This document shows positions 38,408 to 48,042 of a stretch of 64,000 nucleotides of DNA, one piece after another. Each line of letters begins with the position of its first letter. Position 1 is the first letter of the stretch. The notes beneath the pieces were generated by a model, which was not told the DNA's origin, did no database searches, and saw nothing but the letters and a program-made list of their open reading frames with translations. The stretch comes from Undibacterium sp. 5I1 (GTDB lineage Bacteria; Pseudomonadota; Gammaproteobacteria; Burkholderiales; Burkholderiaceae_D), in assembly GCF_034314085.1 (NCBI RefSeq), contig NZ_JAVIWI010000001.1, positions 3,162,001 through 3,226,000 on the forward strand, written 5' to 3'. The translations under genes were made by a program, and so were the position numbers.

Positions 38408-40036
38408 CTATTTCACTTTTCTTACTGCGGTAATACCATATTTCTTTTGAAGCTCATCATACAAACCCTGAATCGCTTTGAGTCGCGGGTTCATCGGATC
38501 CAGGCGACGCGCAGATTCAATTAAATGTTTGGCCTGCTCCCCGATCTGATTGTCCCAACCCAGATTCTCCAGACACTTCAGCGCTGCCAATGCCGCGTTC
38601 ATCACGACTTGCGGATTATCCGGCGATTTGCGGGCGGCGGTTGTGAGTAATTCTACCGAGCCGCGGAAATCACCTTGCTTGGCTTTTTGCACACCTTGCG
38701 CTACCAAGTCCATGACTTCTTTTTGACTTTGCTGTGCCAGCTCTTTTGCCAGATGTCCTTTGCCTACGCTCTCAAATACACCGATCGCGCGGGTCATCAT
38801 TTTTTGGTTAGTGGCATTGCGCATCACGTCAAGAATAACCTCAGTGGCCTCACCCTCTTGATCATTTTCTAGACAGCTTTTGGCTAAACCTAATTTAAGA
38901 TTAGTCGACAAGCCTATATTTTCGCGGCTGGCGGCAACTGCTGCGCCCAACTCATCACCGAGGCGCGCATCACCCGTAGCGGCATGGATTTTAGCGGTAG
39001 AAATCGCACGGCAGGCGGCAGTCTTTTTCAGCCCGACCATGTTTTTTTCCATGTCACGGATGACTGATTTGGCTTGCTCGTTATCGCCTTTTTTGACTAA
39101 GGCATCGACTAATTTGACATGATCTTCGGGGTCGCGAAATTCTGAGAATTTGGCTTTAGCGACGACTTTTTTAAAAGTGGCTTCGGCAGTTTCTATATCC
39201 CCCGTTTCTAAGGCGATTTCACCCAGGCGACGCAAGCGACGTACTGCGTGGGGCGATACTTCGATGGCAGTTTCCAGCACTGTCTGCGCCTCGGGTAACT
39301 CGCCGATCGCTTCGTGCGTTTTAGCCAGCCAGTCGTAGGCGTCCATGTATTTGTTATTCTCAGCAACCAGCGTTTTGAGAATATCTTCGGCCTCTTCAAA
39401 GCGCCCTTGCATAAATAAAGTTTTGGCTAAACCGAGTTTGGCCCAGGCTACCGCTTTCATTTCAAACAAAGCGGTGTAGAGCGCCTCTGCCTCGGCGGCT
39501 TCGCCCAGAACGACATGCAACTCGGCACGCCAGCGCATGAAGTCAACGACGTATTTGGGATAATCGCGCTCGCCGTGATGGCAGGCGGTAATTGCTTCGA
39601 CCAAAGCACCTTGCTCCATCAGAGCGAAGATTTCGACAAAGGCTTTACGTTTTTCGATTGCCTTGATCACACGCTCTAGCAGCATGTCGGCGGTAAAGGG
39701 TTTTAATAAATAATCGGAAGGTGCCAGCTCTGCCGCGCTAACCACTTTGGCGTAAGCGCGCTCGGCCGTGACCATAATAAAGATGGTGGAAAGCGGTGTC
39801 AGTTTGTGGTGGCGCACGTCTTCTAATAATTGCTGACCATCCTGGCCTACGCCGAGATCGTATTCACATAAAATCAGATCAAACACTTTGGATTGGATAG
39901 TACGGATCGCTGTACCAGCGGTCAAAGCATGTTCAATTTTAGTTATGCCGCATAAATTCAGCATATTGTGCAAACTGACCCGCATGCCTGCATGCGGCTC
40001 AATGAGCAATGCTCTTATTTCAGCTAAATCGCTCAT
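38408..40036 (-). CDS. response regulator with TPR repeats, receiver lacks phospho-acceptor Asp
   Basis: About 542 residues. The N-terminal receiver (1-125) keeps the Thr (IMVTAE, ~90) and Lys (YLLKPF, ~112) but reads DLILCEYDLG at 53-62, with Glu (58) where the phosphorylated Asp normally stands, and IEP in place of the DD acid pair. Residues ~150-540 are TPR-like helical repeats (WAKLGLAKTLFMQGRFEEAE, YDWLAKTHEAIGELPEAQ). The family is used as signalling scaffolds. I choose the ATG at 40036 (AAGG upstream); it overlaps a small upstream frame as ATGA. The HDOD gene follows downstream. Confidence 0.88.
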   Translation of the reverse strand: MSDLAEIRALLIEPHAGMRVSLHNMLNLCGITKIEHALTAGTAIRTIQSKVFDLILCEYDLGVGQDGQQLLEDVRHHKLTPLSTIFIMVTAERAYAKVVSAAELAPSDYLLKPFTADMLLERVIKAIEKRKAFVEIFALMEQGALVEAITACHHGERDYPKYVVDFMRWRAELHVVLGEAAEAEALYTALFEMKAVAWAKLGLAKTLFMQGRFEEAEDILKTLVAENNKYMDAYDWLAKTHEAIGELPEAQTVLETAIEVSPHAVRRLRRLGEIALETGDIETAEATFKKVVAKAKFSEFRDPEDHVKLVDALVKKGDNEQAKSVIRDMEKNMVGLKKTAACRAISTAKIHAATGDARLGDELGAAVAASRENIGLSTNLKLGLAKSCLENDQEGEATEVILDVMRNATNQKMMTRAIGVFESVGKGHLAKELAQQSQKEVMDLVAQGVQKAKQGDFRGSVELLTTAARKSPDNPQVVMNAALAALKCLENLGWDNQIGEQAKHLIESARRLDPMNPRLKAIQGLYDELQKKYGITAVRKVK

Positions 40037-40221
40037 GGACACCTTAGGTATTCGTTATTTTTATCGGGATGCTGACTTGCCGCCTGCAACTTGGATTTCG
40101 CTTGAATTTTAGTTTTAGCCTTAGTTCTAACCTCGGTTTTAAACTTAGTTTTAAACTTAGCTGCAACCAAACTTCGTTGCTCGGGCGCAATGTGTTTTAA
40201 ATTGACGGTCTCAATGTCCAA
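40033..40221 (-). CDS. doubtful small basic ORF with Lys/Thr repeats
   Basis: 62 codons from a TTG, ending in a TGA that overlaps the next ATG as ATGA. The middle is low-complexity (KFKTKFKTEVRTKAKTKIQ) made by a degenerate 12-base repeat of the TTTTAAACTTAG type. The overlap geometry favours translation as a leader of the response regulator; the TTG start, poor ribosome binding site and repeat origin argue against it. I rate it more likely a chance frame. Confidence 0.25.
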   Translation of the reverse strand: MDIETVNLKHIAPEQRSLVAAKFKTKFKTEVRTKAKTKIQAKSKLQAASQHPDKNNEYLRCP

Positions 40222-40375
40222 AACTTTAACCTATCCAAAATGGCTTTGGGCAATTTTCAAGCTAGCTTCACGCTAAAACCACATTCAACTGGTTTATGGA
40301 GGCTAACTCAGTTGCGAACTCAGTCGCTACATGAGTGACTAAGTAAATAAGCAACTAACGGTCAGACGTGTCAGC

Positions 40376-40573
40376 TTATTTGAGGAAGCGCGCCAACAAG
40401 AGCACGACTAAGGACAAAATAATGGTCGAGGCAAACGGCAGAGAGAAAACCCGACCAAACAATTTAAAGCGCACATCGCCAGGCAAACGCCCTATCCCCA
40501 GTTTTTCTAACCAAGGTAATAAGGCGCTAAAGACAATCAATGCGATAAAAATCGTGAGTACCCAACGTATCAT
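40376..40573 (-). CDS. DUF2905 family small membrane protein
   Basis: About 65 residues from the ATG at 40573, with AGAGG seven bases upstream. Two hydrophobic helices flank the family signature LGIGRLPGDVRFKLFGRVFSLP; the second ends LLLARFLK. DUF2905 proteins are widespread, tiny and uncharacterised. Monocistronic, with a copy of the 84-bp repeat about 55 bases upstream. Confidence 0.9.
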   Translation of the reverse strand: MIRWVLTIFIALIVFSALLPWLEKLGIGRLPGDVRFKLFGRVFSLPFASTIILSLVVLLLARFLK

Positions 40574-40627
40574 TGCCAAGCCTCTGAAGTGAGGTTAGAA
40601 AATACGGCTAAATTGGCGATGAATATC

Positions 40628-40711
40628 ATATACTCCCAAAATTTTTTTCTAAATACTGCTGATTGTCCAGACTTTAATTGGACGATTAAAATATACTTAA
40701 TGGGAGTATAT
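40628..40711 (+). repeat. 84-bp structured intergenic repeat, copy 5
   Basis: The outer ends ATATACTCCC and GGGAGTATAT are perfect 10-base inverted repeats in this copy. Central pair TTGTCCA ... TTGGACGA; terminal hairpin ATACT-TAATGGG-AGTAT. Confidence 0.88.
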
Positions 40712-40776
40712 AGATATCGATCACTTCATCATTCTGCTTAAAGTGCGCTTTATCGACTCTTTAATTGCAGGAATTA

Positions 40777-42021
40777 CTATAAGCGATGACTACGGTCGTG
40801 TCGCAATAGTCTGGCATCCAGTTCCACTCCCGCACCAACCACCAAGACTTTAAACAACTCCCCCATCTCGGCAGGCGAAATCAGCTTTTGCAGAGCGTTG
40901 GCTTTTGGCAGATACGCCATGGGGTCGCTGGCGGAGGTGCGCATAAGCAATTCACCGATGCCGGCTTCCAGCAAAAATCCCGCCTGGCTGACATAAGCTA
41001 ATAATTCCAGCCCACCTGCTTGTGCTGCCAGCGCCATGCTGGTGAAATCCACATGCGCCGTAATATCTTGCAAACCCGGCAAATAAAATGGATCGGGATG
41101 CGCATGGTGCCGATAGTGACACATCAGCGTGCCCTGCGTACGTTGATCCAGATAGTATTCACGCGCAGGAAATCCATAATCAATCAGAATGGCGAGCGCG
41201 CCTTTGCCGATGAGTTCTCTCCCCTTTTTCAGCATTGCAGCCAGGCTGCGCATAAAGCCTGCGGCAACCGGATGGAGTTCCGTCATGTATCCCAGCGGAA
41301 GCTGATCAGCGCCGGGGATTTGTGCCAGCAGCTGCGACTGCAACTGAGCATCCATCGCGCGGTCAGAAAAAATCAACTCCGAGCCGTGCTTGATCGTACT
41401 CTCTGCCGAGGTGTGCTCAGGCTCAGCTTGATTGCGTAGGGCCACACCGACTTCGCGCCAGCCCCGTTCTGTCTTCACCACCAAATGCACTGGCATAGCG
41501 TCCAGCACCTCGTTACCCAGCACAACACCACAAAAAGCGTCGGGCATTTGTTGCAACCATTGCACCTGCGGGAAATTTTTCAGCAGGTCTTCTTGTCTTG
41601 CTCTTAGCTCGCCAGACAATTCCACGATAAAATAGCGCTCAACGGCAATCCCAGCAGCCTGACATTCTGACAAGAAGTCAAACGCCAGCCTCCCGGTACC
41701 CGCCCCGAATTCCATCACTTGCGCGCTGGTTTGCGCTAATAAAGAGGCTGCCAGTTGCGCCAAGGTCGCACCAAATAGCGCTGACATTTCTGGCGCGGTT
41801 GTAAAATCACCGTCTTTGCCTAGTTTTGCCGCACCACCGCTGTAATAACCCAGATCCGGCGCATACAAAGCCAGTTCCATATAGCGAGCAAACGAGATCC
41901 AGCCTGCATTTGCGTCAATCTGTTGAATAATGTGCTGCTGTAAAGCCTCAGAGGCCGCCTGGGCATCGGCGCCGGGTGCAGGTAATGTAAGTTGCTGTCG
42001 TGTGGAGTGAGATAGTCGCAT
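40777..42021 (-). CDS. SAM-dependent methyltransferase, MidA/NDUFAF7 family
   Basis: 414 residues. The family N-terminal signature ISFARYMELALYAPDLGYYS precedes GDFTTAPEMSALFGATLA, and the SAM loop VMEFGAGTGRLAFDFL follows. Later GVVLGNEVLDAMPVHLV and IDYGFPAREYY are also typical. The mitochondrial member NDUFAF7 methylates an Arg of a complex I subunit; bacterial roles are not settled. The FolM-like gene is divergent, 91 bases away. Confidence 0.9.
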   Translation of the reverse strand: MRLSHSTRQQLTLPAPGADAQAASEALQQHIIQQIDANAGWISFARYMELALYAPDLGYYSGGAAKLGKDGDFTTAPEMSALFGATLAQLAASLLAQTSAQVMEFGAGTGRLAFDFLSECQAAGIAVERYFIVELSGELRARQEDLLKNFPQVQWLQQMPDAFCGVVLGNEVLDAMPVHLVVKTERGWREVGVALRNQAEPEHTSAESTIKHGSELIFSDRAMDAQLQSQLLAQIPGADQLPLGYMTELHPVAAGFMRSLAAMLKKGRELIGKGALAILIDYGFPAREYYLDQRTQGTLMCHYRHHAHPDPFYLPGLQDITAHVDFTSMALAAQAGGLELLAYVSQAGFLLEAGIGELLMRTSASDPMAYLPKANALQKLISPAEMGELFKVLVVGAGVELDARLLRHDRSHRL

Positions 42022-42112
42022 AGCCGCATTGTATAAAAATCGTCGCCTTCAAGGTGTAATTAAAGGTGAAATTTAAGATTAAAAAGAATCAGCCGAGTAA
42101 GAAAGTATCGCC

Positions 42113-43000
42113 ATGACAATTACCATTACAGCCGCTGATTCAGCCGCTCCTTCAGTATCTGCTACAGCATCTGATACCGCATCCGCTTCAGCTCCCAAGA
42201 CAGAAGCGGTCATCAATTCGCCATCAGGTTTGACGCGAGTGGTATTGGTCACCGGCGCCGCCAAACGCATCGGTCGCACCATTGCGCTGACTTTGGCGCA
42301 GCGTGGCTGGGATGTTGCAGTACATTATGGTCGCTCAGAAGAAGAAGCGCTTGGTGTGGTGGCAGAGATCAAGGCCATGGGCAGGCGCTCAATTGCCTTG
42401 CATTGTGATCTGGCGAATGAAACTTCGGTCAAAGAGTTGCTACCCAGAGTCATCGCGGCCTTTGGCAACGTGCAATGCGTTGTAAATAACGCCTCGCTAT
42501 TTGAGGAAGATAGTATTAGCGATGTCTCCAAACTGCGTTTAGATAAACATATGCATGCCAATTTGTTAGCTCCGCTTTTGTTATCACGGGCTTTACATGC
42601 AGCCACGCCGGATGGGCAACAAAGCTGCGTGATTAATTTGCTGGACCAAAAGCTGCAAAATCTGAATCCTGATTTTTTGTCGTACACCCTATCCAAAGCA
42701 GCCTTGCAATGCGCCACAACGACCTTGGCGCAGGCACTCGCGCCCAAGGTGCGCGTGGTTGGTGTGTCGCCCGGGATTACGATGGTGTCCGGCCACCAGA
42801 CTGCTGACGATTTTGCGCAAGCACATCAAGTCACGCCGCTGGGTCGCTCTAGTACACCTGAGGATATCGCCAATACGATTTGCTTTGTCGCCGACATGCC
42901 TGCGATTACGGGCACGACCATCATGGTGGATGGCGGCCAGCATTTGCTGCCGTCTGCACGTGACATTATGTTTTTAGCGACCTCGGCGACACCTAAATAA
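42113..43000 (+). CDS. SDR family oxidoreductase, FolM-like dihydromonapterin/dihydrofolate reductase
   Basis: 295 residues. A Ser/Ala/Thr-rich N-terminal tail of ~40 precedes the Rossmann fold: VTGAAKRIGR (TGxxxxxG, with Arg pointing to NADPH), VNNAS, and the YTLSK catalytic pair near 199-203. Close to pteridine reductase/FolM proteins that reduce dihydromonapterin or dihydrofolate. The folB gene follows in the same direction after 86 bases, supporting a folate/pterin role. Exact substrate is inferred. Confidence 0.85.
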   Translation: MTITITAADSAAPSVSATASDTASASAPKTEAVINSPSGLTRVVLVTGAAKRIGRTIALTLAQRGWDVAVHYGRSEEEALGVVAEIKAMGRRSIALHCDLANETSVKELLPRVIAAFGNVQCVVNNASLFEEDSISDVSKLRLDKHMHANLLAPLLLSRALHAATPDGQQSCVINLLDQKLQNLNPDFLSYTLSKAALQCATTTLAQALAPKVRVVGVSPGITMVSGHQTADDFAQAHQVTPLGRSSTPEDIANTICFVADMPAITGTTIMVDGGQHLLPSARDIMFLATSATPK

Positions 43001-43042
43001 AGATCTTATTCCTTACCTGTATTCGACCTACTGTAGTTTTAC

Positions 43043-43066
43043 AATTCCATAATTCCATAATTCCAT
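43043..43066. repeat. 8-bp tandem repeat, three perfect copies
   Basis: AATTCCAT three times without change, ending 20 bases before the folB start. A chance slippage product or a spacer of variable length in front of folB. Confidence 0.9.
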
Positions 43067-43086
43067 TACATTGAACTGACCCCATC

Positions 43087-43485
43087 ATGCTATCTGTCCT
43101 CCACTATCCACAACTCGCCGATTGCCGTCGTTTATTTTTGCGTAATTACGAAGTCATGATCAATATCGGTGTGCACGATTTTGAGAAAAAAGGCGAGCAA
43201 CGCGTGATCATCAATGTAGATTTATATATTCCGCTGGCGCTCTCCACTCCGTCTGCAGATCATCTGGACGAAGTAGTAGATTATGATTTTATCCGCGAAA
43301 CTATTGCGCAACGCATGGCACAAGGGCACGTTCATTTACAAGAAACCTTGTGTGACGATGTCACCAAAAGTATGCTGGCACATCCTCGCGTGCGCGCAGT
43401 CCGGGTCTCTACCATGAAGCCCGATGTCTACCCCGATTGCGAAGGTGTGGGCGTAGAAGTATTTCAAATTAAAACCGACATTTAA
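43087..43485 (+). CDS. folB: dihydroneopterin aldolase
   Basis: 132 residues. Family features: [25 protein letters not shown] near the N-terminus, the [13 protein letters not shown] segment, LQETLCDDV with the pterin-binding Glu, and the C-terminal strand [20 protein letters not shown]. It cleaves dihydroneopterin to hydroxymethyl-dihydropterin and glycolaldehyde in folate synthesis. It lies between the FolM-like gene and ttcA, with eight bases to ttcA. Confidence 0.9.
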   Translation: MLSVLHYPQLADCRRLFLRNYEVMINIGVHDFEKKGEQRVIINVDLYIPLALSTPSADHLDEVVDYDFIRETIAQRMAQGHVHLQETLCDDVTKSMLAHPRVRAVRVSTMKPDVYPDCEGVGVEVFQIKTDI

Positions 43486-43493
43486 GCGCCATC

Positions 43494-44474
43494 ATGCAAG
43501 CACAAGAAACCACTTTTGCCGATTTGTCTGATTTGTCTAATTTATCTAATAACGGCGCGATGCCAGTGCAGACACCAGTTAGCCAAAAGTCGCAAGAAAA
43601 AATCACTTACGAAAATAATAAGCTGCACAAGCGCCTGTGCCGCCAGGTTGGTCAGGCGATCGGTGATTTTAATATGATAGAAGACGGCGACAAGGTCATG
43701 GTCTGCCTGTCCGGCGGCAAAGATAGTTATGCCATGCTGGATATTTTAATGACGCTGCGTGAACGCGCGCCGATCAATTTTGAGATCATCGCCGTCAATC
43801 TCGATCAGAAGCAACCTAACTTTCCCGAGCATATTTTGCCAGCGTATCTGGAAAAACTGGGCGTCCCTTACCACATCGAAAATCAAGATACCTACAGCAT
43901 CGTCAAACGCCTGATCCCGGAAGGCAAAACTACCTGCTCGCTATGCTCCCGCCTACGTCGTGGTATTTTGTATCGGGTTGCAGATGAACTGGGCGCGACT
44001 AAAATCGCTCTCGGTCACCATCGTGACGACATTTTAGAAACCTTTTTTCTGAATATGTTTTTCGGCGGCAAACTCAAAGGCATGCCCGCCAAATTGCAAT
44101 CCGACGATGGCAAACATATTGTGATCCGCCCGCTGGCGTATGTGAAGGAAGAGGATTCAGAACGCTACGCTCAGGTCAAGCAATTCCCGATTATTCCCTG
44201 CGACCTCTGCGGTTCACAAGAAAATCTGCAGCGTAAGCAAATCAAAAATATGTTGCGTGGCTGGGAAAAGACTAATCCTGGTCGCGTAGAAAGTATATTT
44301 TCGTCACTGACCACGGTGGTGCCATCGCACTTGATGGATAAAAATTTGTTTAGTTTTACAGATTTAAAAATCGATGGCGTAGCAAATGCCAACGGCGATA
44401 TTGCCTTTGATGACGAGCCCTGCGCAACGCCCTCAAAGAATGTGATTTCTTTCAATCTTGGTATGGAAGAGTAA
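43494..44474 (+). CDS. ttcA: tRNA 2-thiocytidine(32) synthetase
   Basis: 326 residues. PP-loop [10 protein letters not shown] (73-82) activates C32 with ATP; CSLCSR (148-153) supplies two cluster Cys and [12 protein letters not shown] follows, as in TtcA, which uses an iron-sulfur cluster to thiolate C32 of certain tRNAs. A second Cys pair (PCDLCG, 235-240) is also present. The first ~38 residues are a variable extension. It starts eight bases after folB, probably one transcript. Confidence 0.95.
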   Translation: MQAQETTFADLSDLSNLSNNGAMPVQTPVSQKSQEKITYENNKLHKRLCRQVGQAIGDFNMIEDGDKVMVCLSGGKDSYAMLDILMTLRERAPINFEIIAVNLDQKQPNFPEHILPAYLEKLGVPYHIENQDTYSIVKRLIPEGKTTCSLCSRLRRGILYRVADELGATKIALGHHRDDILETFFLNMFFGGKLKGMPAKLQSDDGKHIVIRPLAYVKEEDSERYAQVKQFPIIPCDLCGSQENLQRKQIKNMLRGWEKTNPGRVESIFSSLTTVVPSHLMDKNLFSFTDLKIDGVANANGDIAFDDEPCATPSKNVISFNLGMEE

Positions 44475-44552
44475 TCTGTACTCAAAGCGCCAATTGAAAC
44501 TCTGGAGAAATAGCACTGAGTTCAACTAAGATTAAGTTGTTTCTATAAAAAA

Positions 44553-44577
44553 ATAGGCACTTTATAAAAGTGCCTAT
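44553..44577 (-). terminator. Rho-independent terminator of torF-glnK-amtB
   Basis: Perfect 10-base arms ATAGGCACTT (44553-44562) and AAGTGCCTAT (44568-44577). On the minus strand the stem is followed by seven Ts. It lies about 130 bases after the amtB stop and about 80 bases after the ttcA stop on the other strand. Confidence 0.88.
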
Positions 44578-44704
44578 CAAGTCAGTCACATGCGCTCTAA
44601 ACATGCACTGAAGATACTACCCCGAGAAAAACTTTGCAGCTGATGTGAGAACCAGGTAACTGGATTTCACATCAACGATTACATCAATACCTCAACAACA
44701 TCCA

Positions 44705-46294
44705 TTAGGAATGGTAAGCCGATTCACCGTGGCTGGTAATGTCCAGACCTTCGCGCTCTTCATCTTCAGGTACACGCAGACCGATTACCAGATCAACTAA
44801 TTTGTATGCGATGTAAGAAACAATACCCGACCACAGTATTGTCGTACCAACTGCAGTTGCCTGGATTTGAACCTGACCAATGATGGAGTAAACATCGGTG
44901 GACATTTTGTTCGTGACGTAATCCATGATTCCCTGACCACCGAGTGCAGGTGATGCAAACACACCTGTCAACAAAGCACCCAAAATACCACCGACACCAT
45001 GCACACCAAACACGTCCAATGAATCATCTGCACCCAGTAAGCGTTTCAGGCCATTGACGCCCCACAGGCAAATCACACCTGCCAGCAAACCAATGATCAG
45101 GGCGCCCATAGGACCGACGAAACCGCAAGCTGGTGTAATCGCAACCAGACCGGCAACCGCACCGGAAGCACCACCCAGCATCGATGGCTTACCTTTAGAC
45201 ATCCACTCACCGAAAACCCAGGAAACAGTCGCAGCAGCAGTAGCCAGCAAGGTATTGATGAACGCCAGTGCAGCGACATCGCCTGCTTCTAAAGCAGAAC
45301 CTGCATTGAAACCAAACCAACCCACCCACAATAATGACGCACCGATCATGGTCATTGTCAGGGAGTGTGGTGCCATCGATTCTTTACCGTAACCAACACG
45401 CTTGCCGATCAAATAAGCACCAACTAAGCCTGCTACCGCAGCGTTGATATGAACGACAGTACCGCCAGCGAAGTCCAACGCACCTTTTTGGAACAGGAAG
45501 CCGCCTTTTGCAGTTTCAGTCGCCAAAGTCGCAGCATCTTTAATCGCATCAGGACCCGTCCAGAACCAGACCATGTGCGCGATCGGCAAGTAACTGAAAG
45601 TGAACCACAATACGATAAACAGTAAAACGGCGGTGAACTTAGCGCGCTCAGCAAATGCGCCGATGATCAGGCCGCAAGTAATTGCTGCAAAAGTCGCCTG
45701 GAAAGCCACATAGACAAATTCAGGAATCACAACACCTTTGCTGAAAGTTGCCGCAGTCGCGAACGTTGCTTTGGCCGGATCCCAAATACCGTTGAGGAAC
45801 AGGCGATCAAACGAGCCAATAAATTTGCCACCTTCTGTGAATGCCAATGAGTAGCCGTAAATGCACCAAAGTACGATAACCACTGCAAAAATCATGAAGA
45901 CCTGCATTAAGATTGACAGCATATTTTTAGAACGAACCAAGCCGCCGTAGAACAAAGCCAAGCCTGGAATTGTCATCAAAATGACTAGCAAAGTAGATAC
46001 CATCATCCAGGCAGTATCGCCCTTATTGGCAACAGGTGCAGGTGCAGCAACAGCGCCTGAAGCGGCTGTAGCATCTGTCGCCGCTGCCGGTGCTACTGGC
46101 GCCACGGCAGCACTGGCAGCGGCGGATGCCATTTCAGCAGGCACTGATGCAACGGCTGGCGCAGTAACAGCAGCAGTAGAAGCTGGTGCATCCACTTTGG
46201 CAGATGCTTCATCGGCTGCGATTGCCGACGATGCAAAGCCAACGGACAGGAACAAGGCGCTAGTTATCAACGCTTTGCAGAATGTTTTTTTCAT
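44705..46294 (-). CDS. amtB: ammonium transporter
   Basis: About 529 residues from the ATG at 46294 (GGAG seven bases upstream). A signal peptide (SALFLSVGFASSAIA) is followed by an unusual Ala/Pro/Val-rich linker of ~60 residues before the Amt core (DTAWMMVSTLLVILMTIPGLALFYGGLVR). The core holds the twin-His region (FGVHGVGGILGALLTG) and LPIAHMVWFW. It conducts ammonia/ammonium inward. PII protein from the upstream glnK gene blocks it when nitrogen is plentiful. The gene lies at the end of a sigma-54-dependent operon. Confidence 0.95.
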   Translation of the reverse strand: MKKTFCKALITSALFLSVGFASSAIAADEASAKVDAPASTAAVTAPAVASVPAEMASAAASAAVAPVAPAAATDATAASGAVAAPAPVANKGDTAWMMVSTLLVILMTIPGLALFYGGLVRSKNMLSILMQVFMIFAVVIVLWCIYGYSLAFTEGGKFIGSFDRLFLNGIWDPAKATFATAATFSKGVVIPEFVYVAFQATFAAITCGLIIGAFAERAKFTAVLLFIVLWFTFSYLPIAHMVWFWTGPDAIKDAATLATETAKGGFLFQKGALDFAGGTVVHINAAVAGLVGAYLIGKRVGYGKESMAPHSLTMTMIGASLLWVGWFGFNAGSALEAGDVAALAFINTLLATAAATVSWVFGEWMSKGKPSMLGGASGAVAGLVAITPACGFVGPMGALIIGLLAGVICLWGVNGLKRLLGADDSLDVFGVHGVGGILGALLTGVFASPALGGQGIMDYVTNKMSTDVYSIIGQVQIQATAVGTTILWSGIVSYIAYKLVDLVIGLRVPEDEEREGLDITSHGESAYHS

Positions 46295-46323
46295 GTGTGA
46301 TCTCCCTGATTCCACGATATCGG

Positions 46324-46674
<351 letters not shown>

Positions 46675-46686
46675 TTAATAAATGTT

Positions 46687-47439
46687 TTAGAACGACTTCA
46701 GTGCGGAGAAAACTAAGCTTGTCTTACCAGTAAATTTACCTGCAGGTGTGTAATATAACTTCTCATCAGCATTGGTTGCGATAGCGGCAAGGCTAAAGGT
46801 GACGCCAACAAATTCTTTAGTTACGCCAATCTTCCAGTCGGTGTAAGCAGAGGCAGTATTATTTTTGACGGTTTGATGACCCACATGCAAATTCAGGGTG
46901 TAACCGGCATCTGGCACGATATCCACATTGGCACCGATGTCTAAGTAACCACTATTTTTACTATTAACAAATCCAAACAAATTTGTTACTGAATGAGAGT
47001 ATTTGACATATACCGGACCATAACCGAGTTGGCCGTAGATCTCAGTTGTGTTTGCGTTAGCAAACCCAGGAACACTACTCAAACCATTGGATGGATAGAC
47101 ATATGAGAGAACGCCAACATCGTAAGAGACATCTTTAACGATTTCGCCACGCTTACCGCCGTAAATATCCCATTCAACATTGCCGCTACCACCAGCATCT
47201 TTAGTCCATTTAATTGTCGATAACCATGTGCCCGCGTAAAAACCAGTAGGATTGTGGGTGTAATCAGCACCACCTTGTAGCGCAGGGTCGAGACGAGTTT
47301 GCGAAATACCACGATAGCGGTAGTCACTTACACCACCGATATTGAAACTAACTTCATTGTCTGGCTTAGCGTCTTCTGCATGAGCCAGACTAGCGCCAAA
47401 AGATGCTGCTACTGCAACTGCTAATAGTAATTTTTTCAT
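46687..47439 (-). CDS. TorF family putative porin
   Basis: 250 residues: cleavable signal peptide (AVAVAASFGASLAHA), then a beta-barrel-like outer-membrane protein beginning VSFNIGGVSDYRYRGISQT, the hallmark of this family, and ending with an aromatic C-terminal residue (SALKSF), as outer-membrane barrels do. Members commonly precede glnK-amtB in betaproteobacteria, which suggests a pore for nitrogen compounds; transport is not proven. First gene behind the sigma-54 promoter. Confidence 0.88.
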   Translation of the reverse strand: MKKLLLAVAVAASFGASLAHAEDAKPDNEVSFNIGGVSDYRYRGISQTRLDPALQGGADYTHNPTGFYAGTWLSTIKWTKDAGGSGNVEWDIYGGKRGEIVKDVSYDVGVLSYVYPSNGLSSVPGFANANTTEIYGQLGYGPVYVKYSHSVTNLFGFVNSKNSGYLDIGANVDIVPDAGYTLNLHVGHQTVKNNTASAYTDWKIGVTKEFVGVTFSLAAIATNADEKLYYTPAGKFTGKTSLVFSALKSF

Positions 47440-47499
47440 GGACTTTCCCGTTTTTAGTTATGTTGCGGCTTAAAAAACTTTTACTATTTGCATCCATTA

Positions 47500-47514
47500 G
47501 CAGGAGTCGTGCCA
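47500..47514 (-). promoter_or_regulatory. sigma-54 promoter of torF-glnK-amtB
   Basis: On the minus strand TGGCACG-ACTC-CTGC, with the GG and GC dinucleotides ten bases apart, an almost consensus -24/-12 element (TGGCACG-N4-TTGC). It ends 60 bases upstream of the torF ATG. NtrC activation under nitrogen limitation is expected; no clear NtrC site was found in the ~270 bases upstream. Confidence 0.88.
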
Positions 47515-47780
47515 AGCCACCATTTAAACAAAATAAAATTTGCCATTTTTGGAAAAAATCCGCAGCAAACACAGCATTAAATTGCAATTAGGCAGCTGTC
47601 AGTGCTTACGTGATGAGTTTGATACGTTATGATTCCATACAAGTTACAATGCAAATAGATGCAAAGTAAGCAATCTATTTTTACCCCAGCCAATAAACGC
47701 ACCAAATAAAAGCAAATTTAAGTTCTCTGTTTATTTTTACGCCCCATTTAAGAGCATAAAAACTACTTCTAAGGATTAAT
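47515..47780. other. intergenic spacer between torF promoter and ubiK
   Basis: AT-rich, no credible open frame. It should hold the upstream activator region of the sigma-54 promoter on one side and the ubiK promoter on the other. Nothing else recognised. Confidence 0.4.
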
Positions 47781-48023
47781 ATGAACAAGCAAGATTTTTT
47801 TAGTGATATTCAAACCAAAATTAACCAGGTGTTAGAAAATTCACCAGCCAAAGACATTGAAAAAAATGTCAAAGCGATGATGAGTCAGGGTTTCTCCAAA
47901 CTAGATTTGGTGACCAGAGAAGAGTTTGATATCCAGGCGCAAGTCCTAGCAAAAACTCGTGCCAAGTTGGAGGCATTAGAAGCGCGCATCGCTGCGCTGG
48001 AAGTACCGGCCGATAAAACTTAA
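47781..48023 (+). CDS. ubiK: UbiK-type accessory factor (BMFP family)
   Basis: 80 residues: an amphipathic N-terminal part (MNKQDFFSDIQTKINQVLEN) and a C-terminal coiled coil (KTRAKLEALEARIAALE), the layout of UbiK/YqiC. It assists late steps of ubiquinone synthesis in the soluble Ubi complex. The comM gene follows after 19 bases; the pair is often seen in betaproteobacteria, without a known functional link. Confidence 0.9.
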   Translation: MNKQDFFSDIQTKINQVLENSPAKDIEKNVKAMMSQGFSKLDLVTREEFDIQAQVLAKTRAKLEALEARIAALEVPADKT

Positions 48024-48042
48024 ACACTAAGCTCAAACAATA

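Noticed and set aside
38209..38433. An open frame of 74 codons with a repeating Val/Leu/Cys/Gly peptide
   Set aside because: It is only the translation of the 11-bp tandem array, which stays open because 11 bases cycle through all frames; no ribosome site or conserved sequence.
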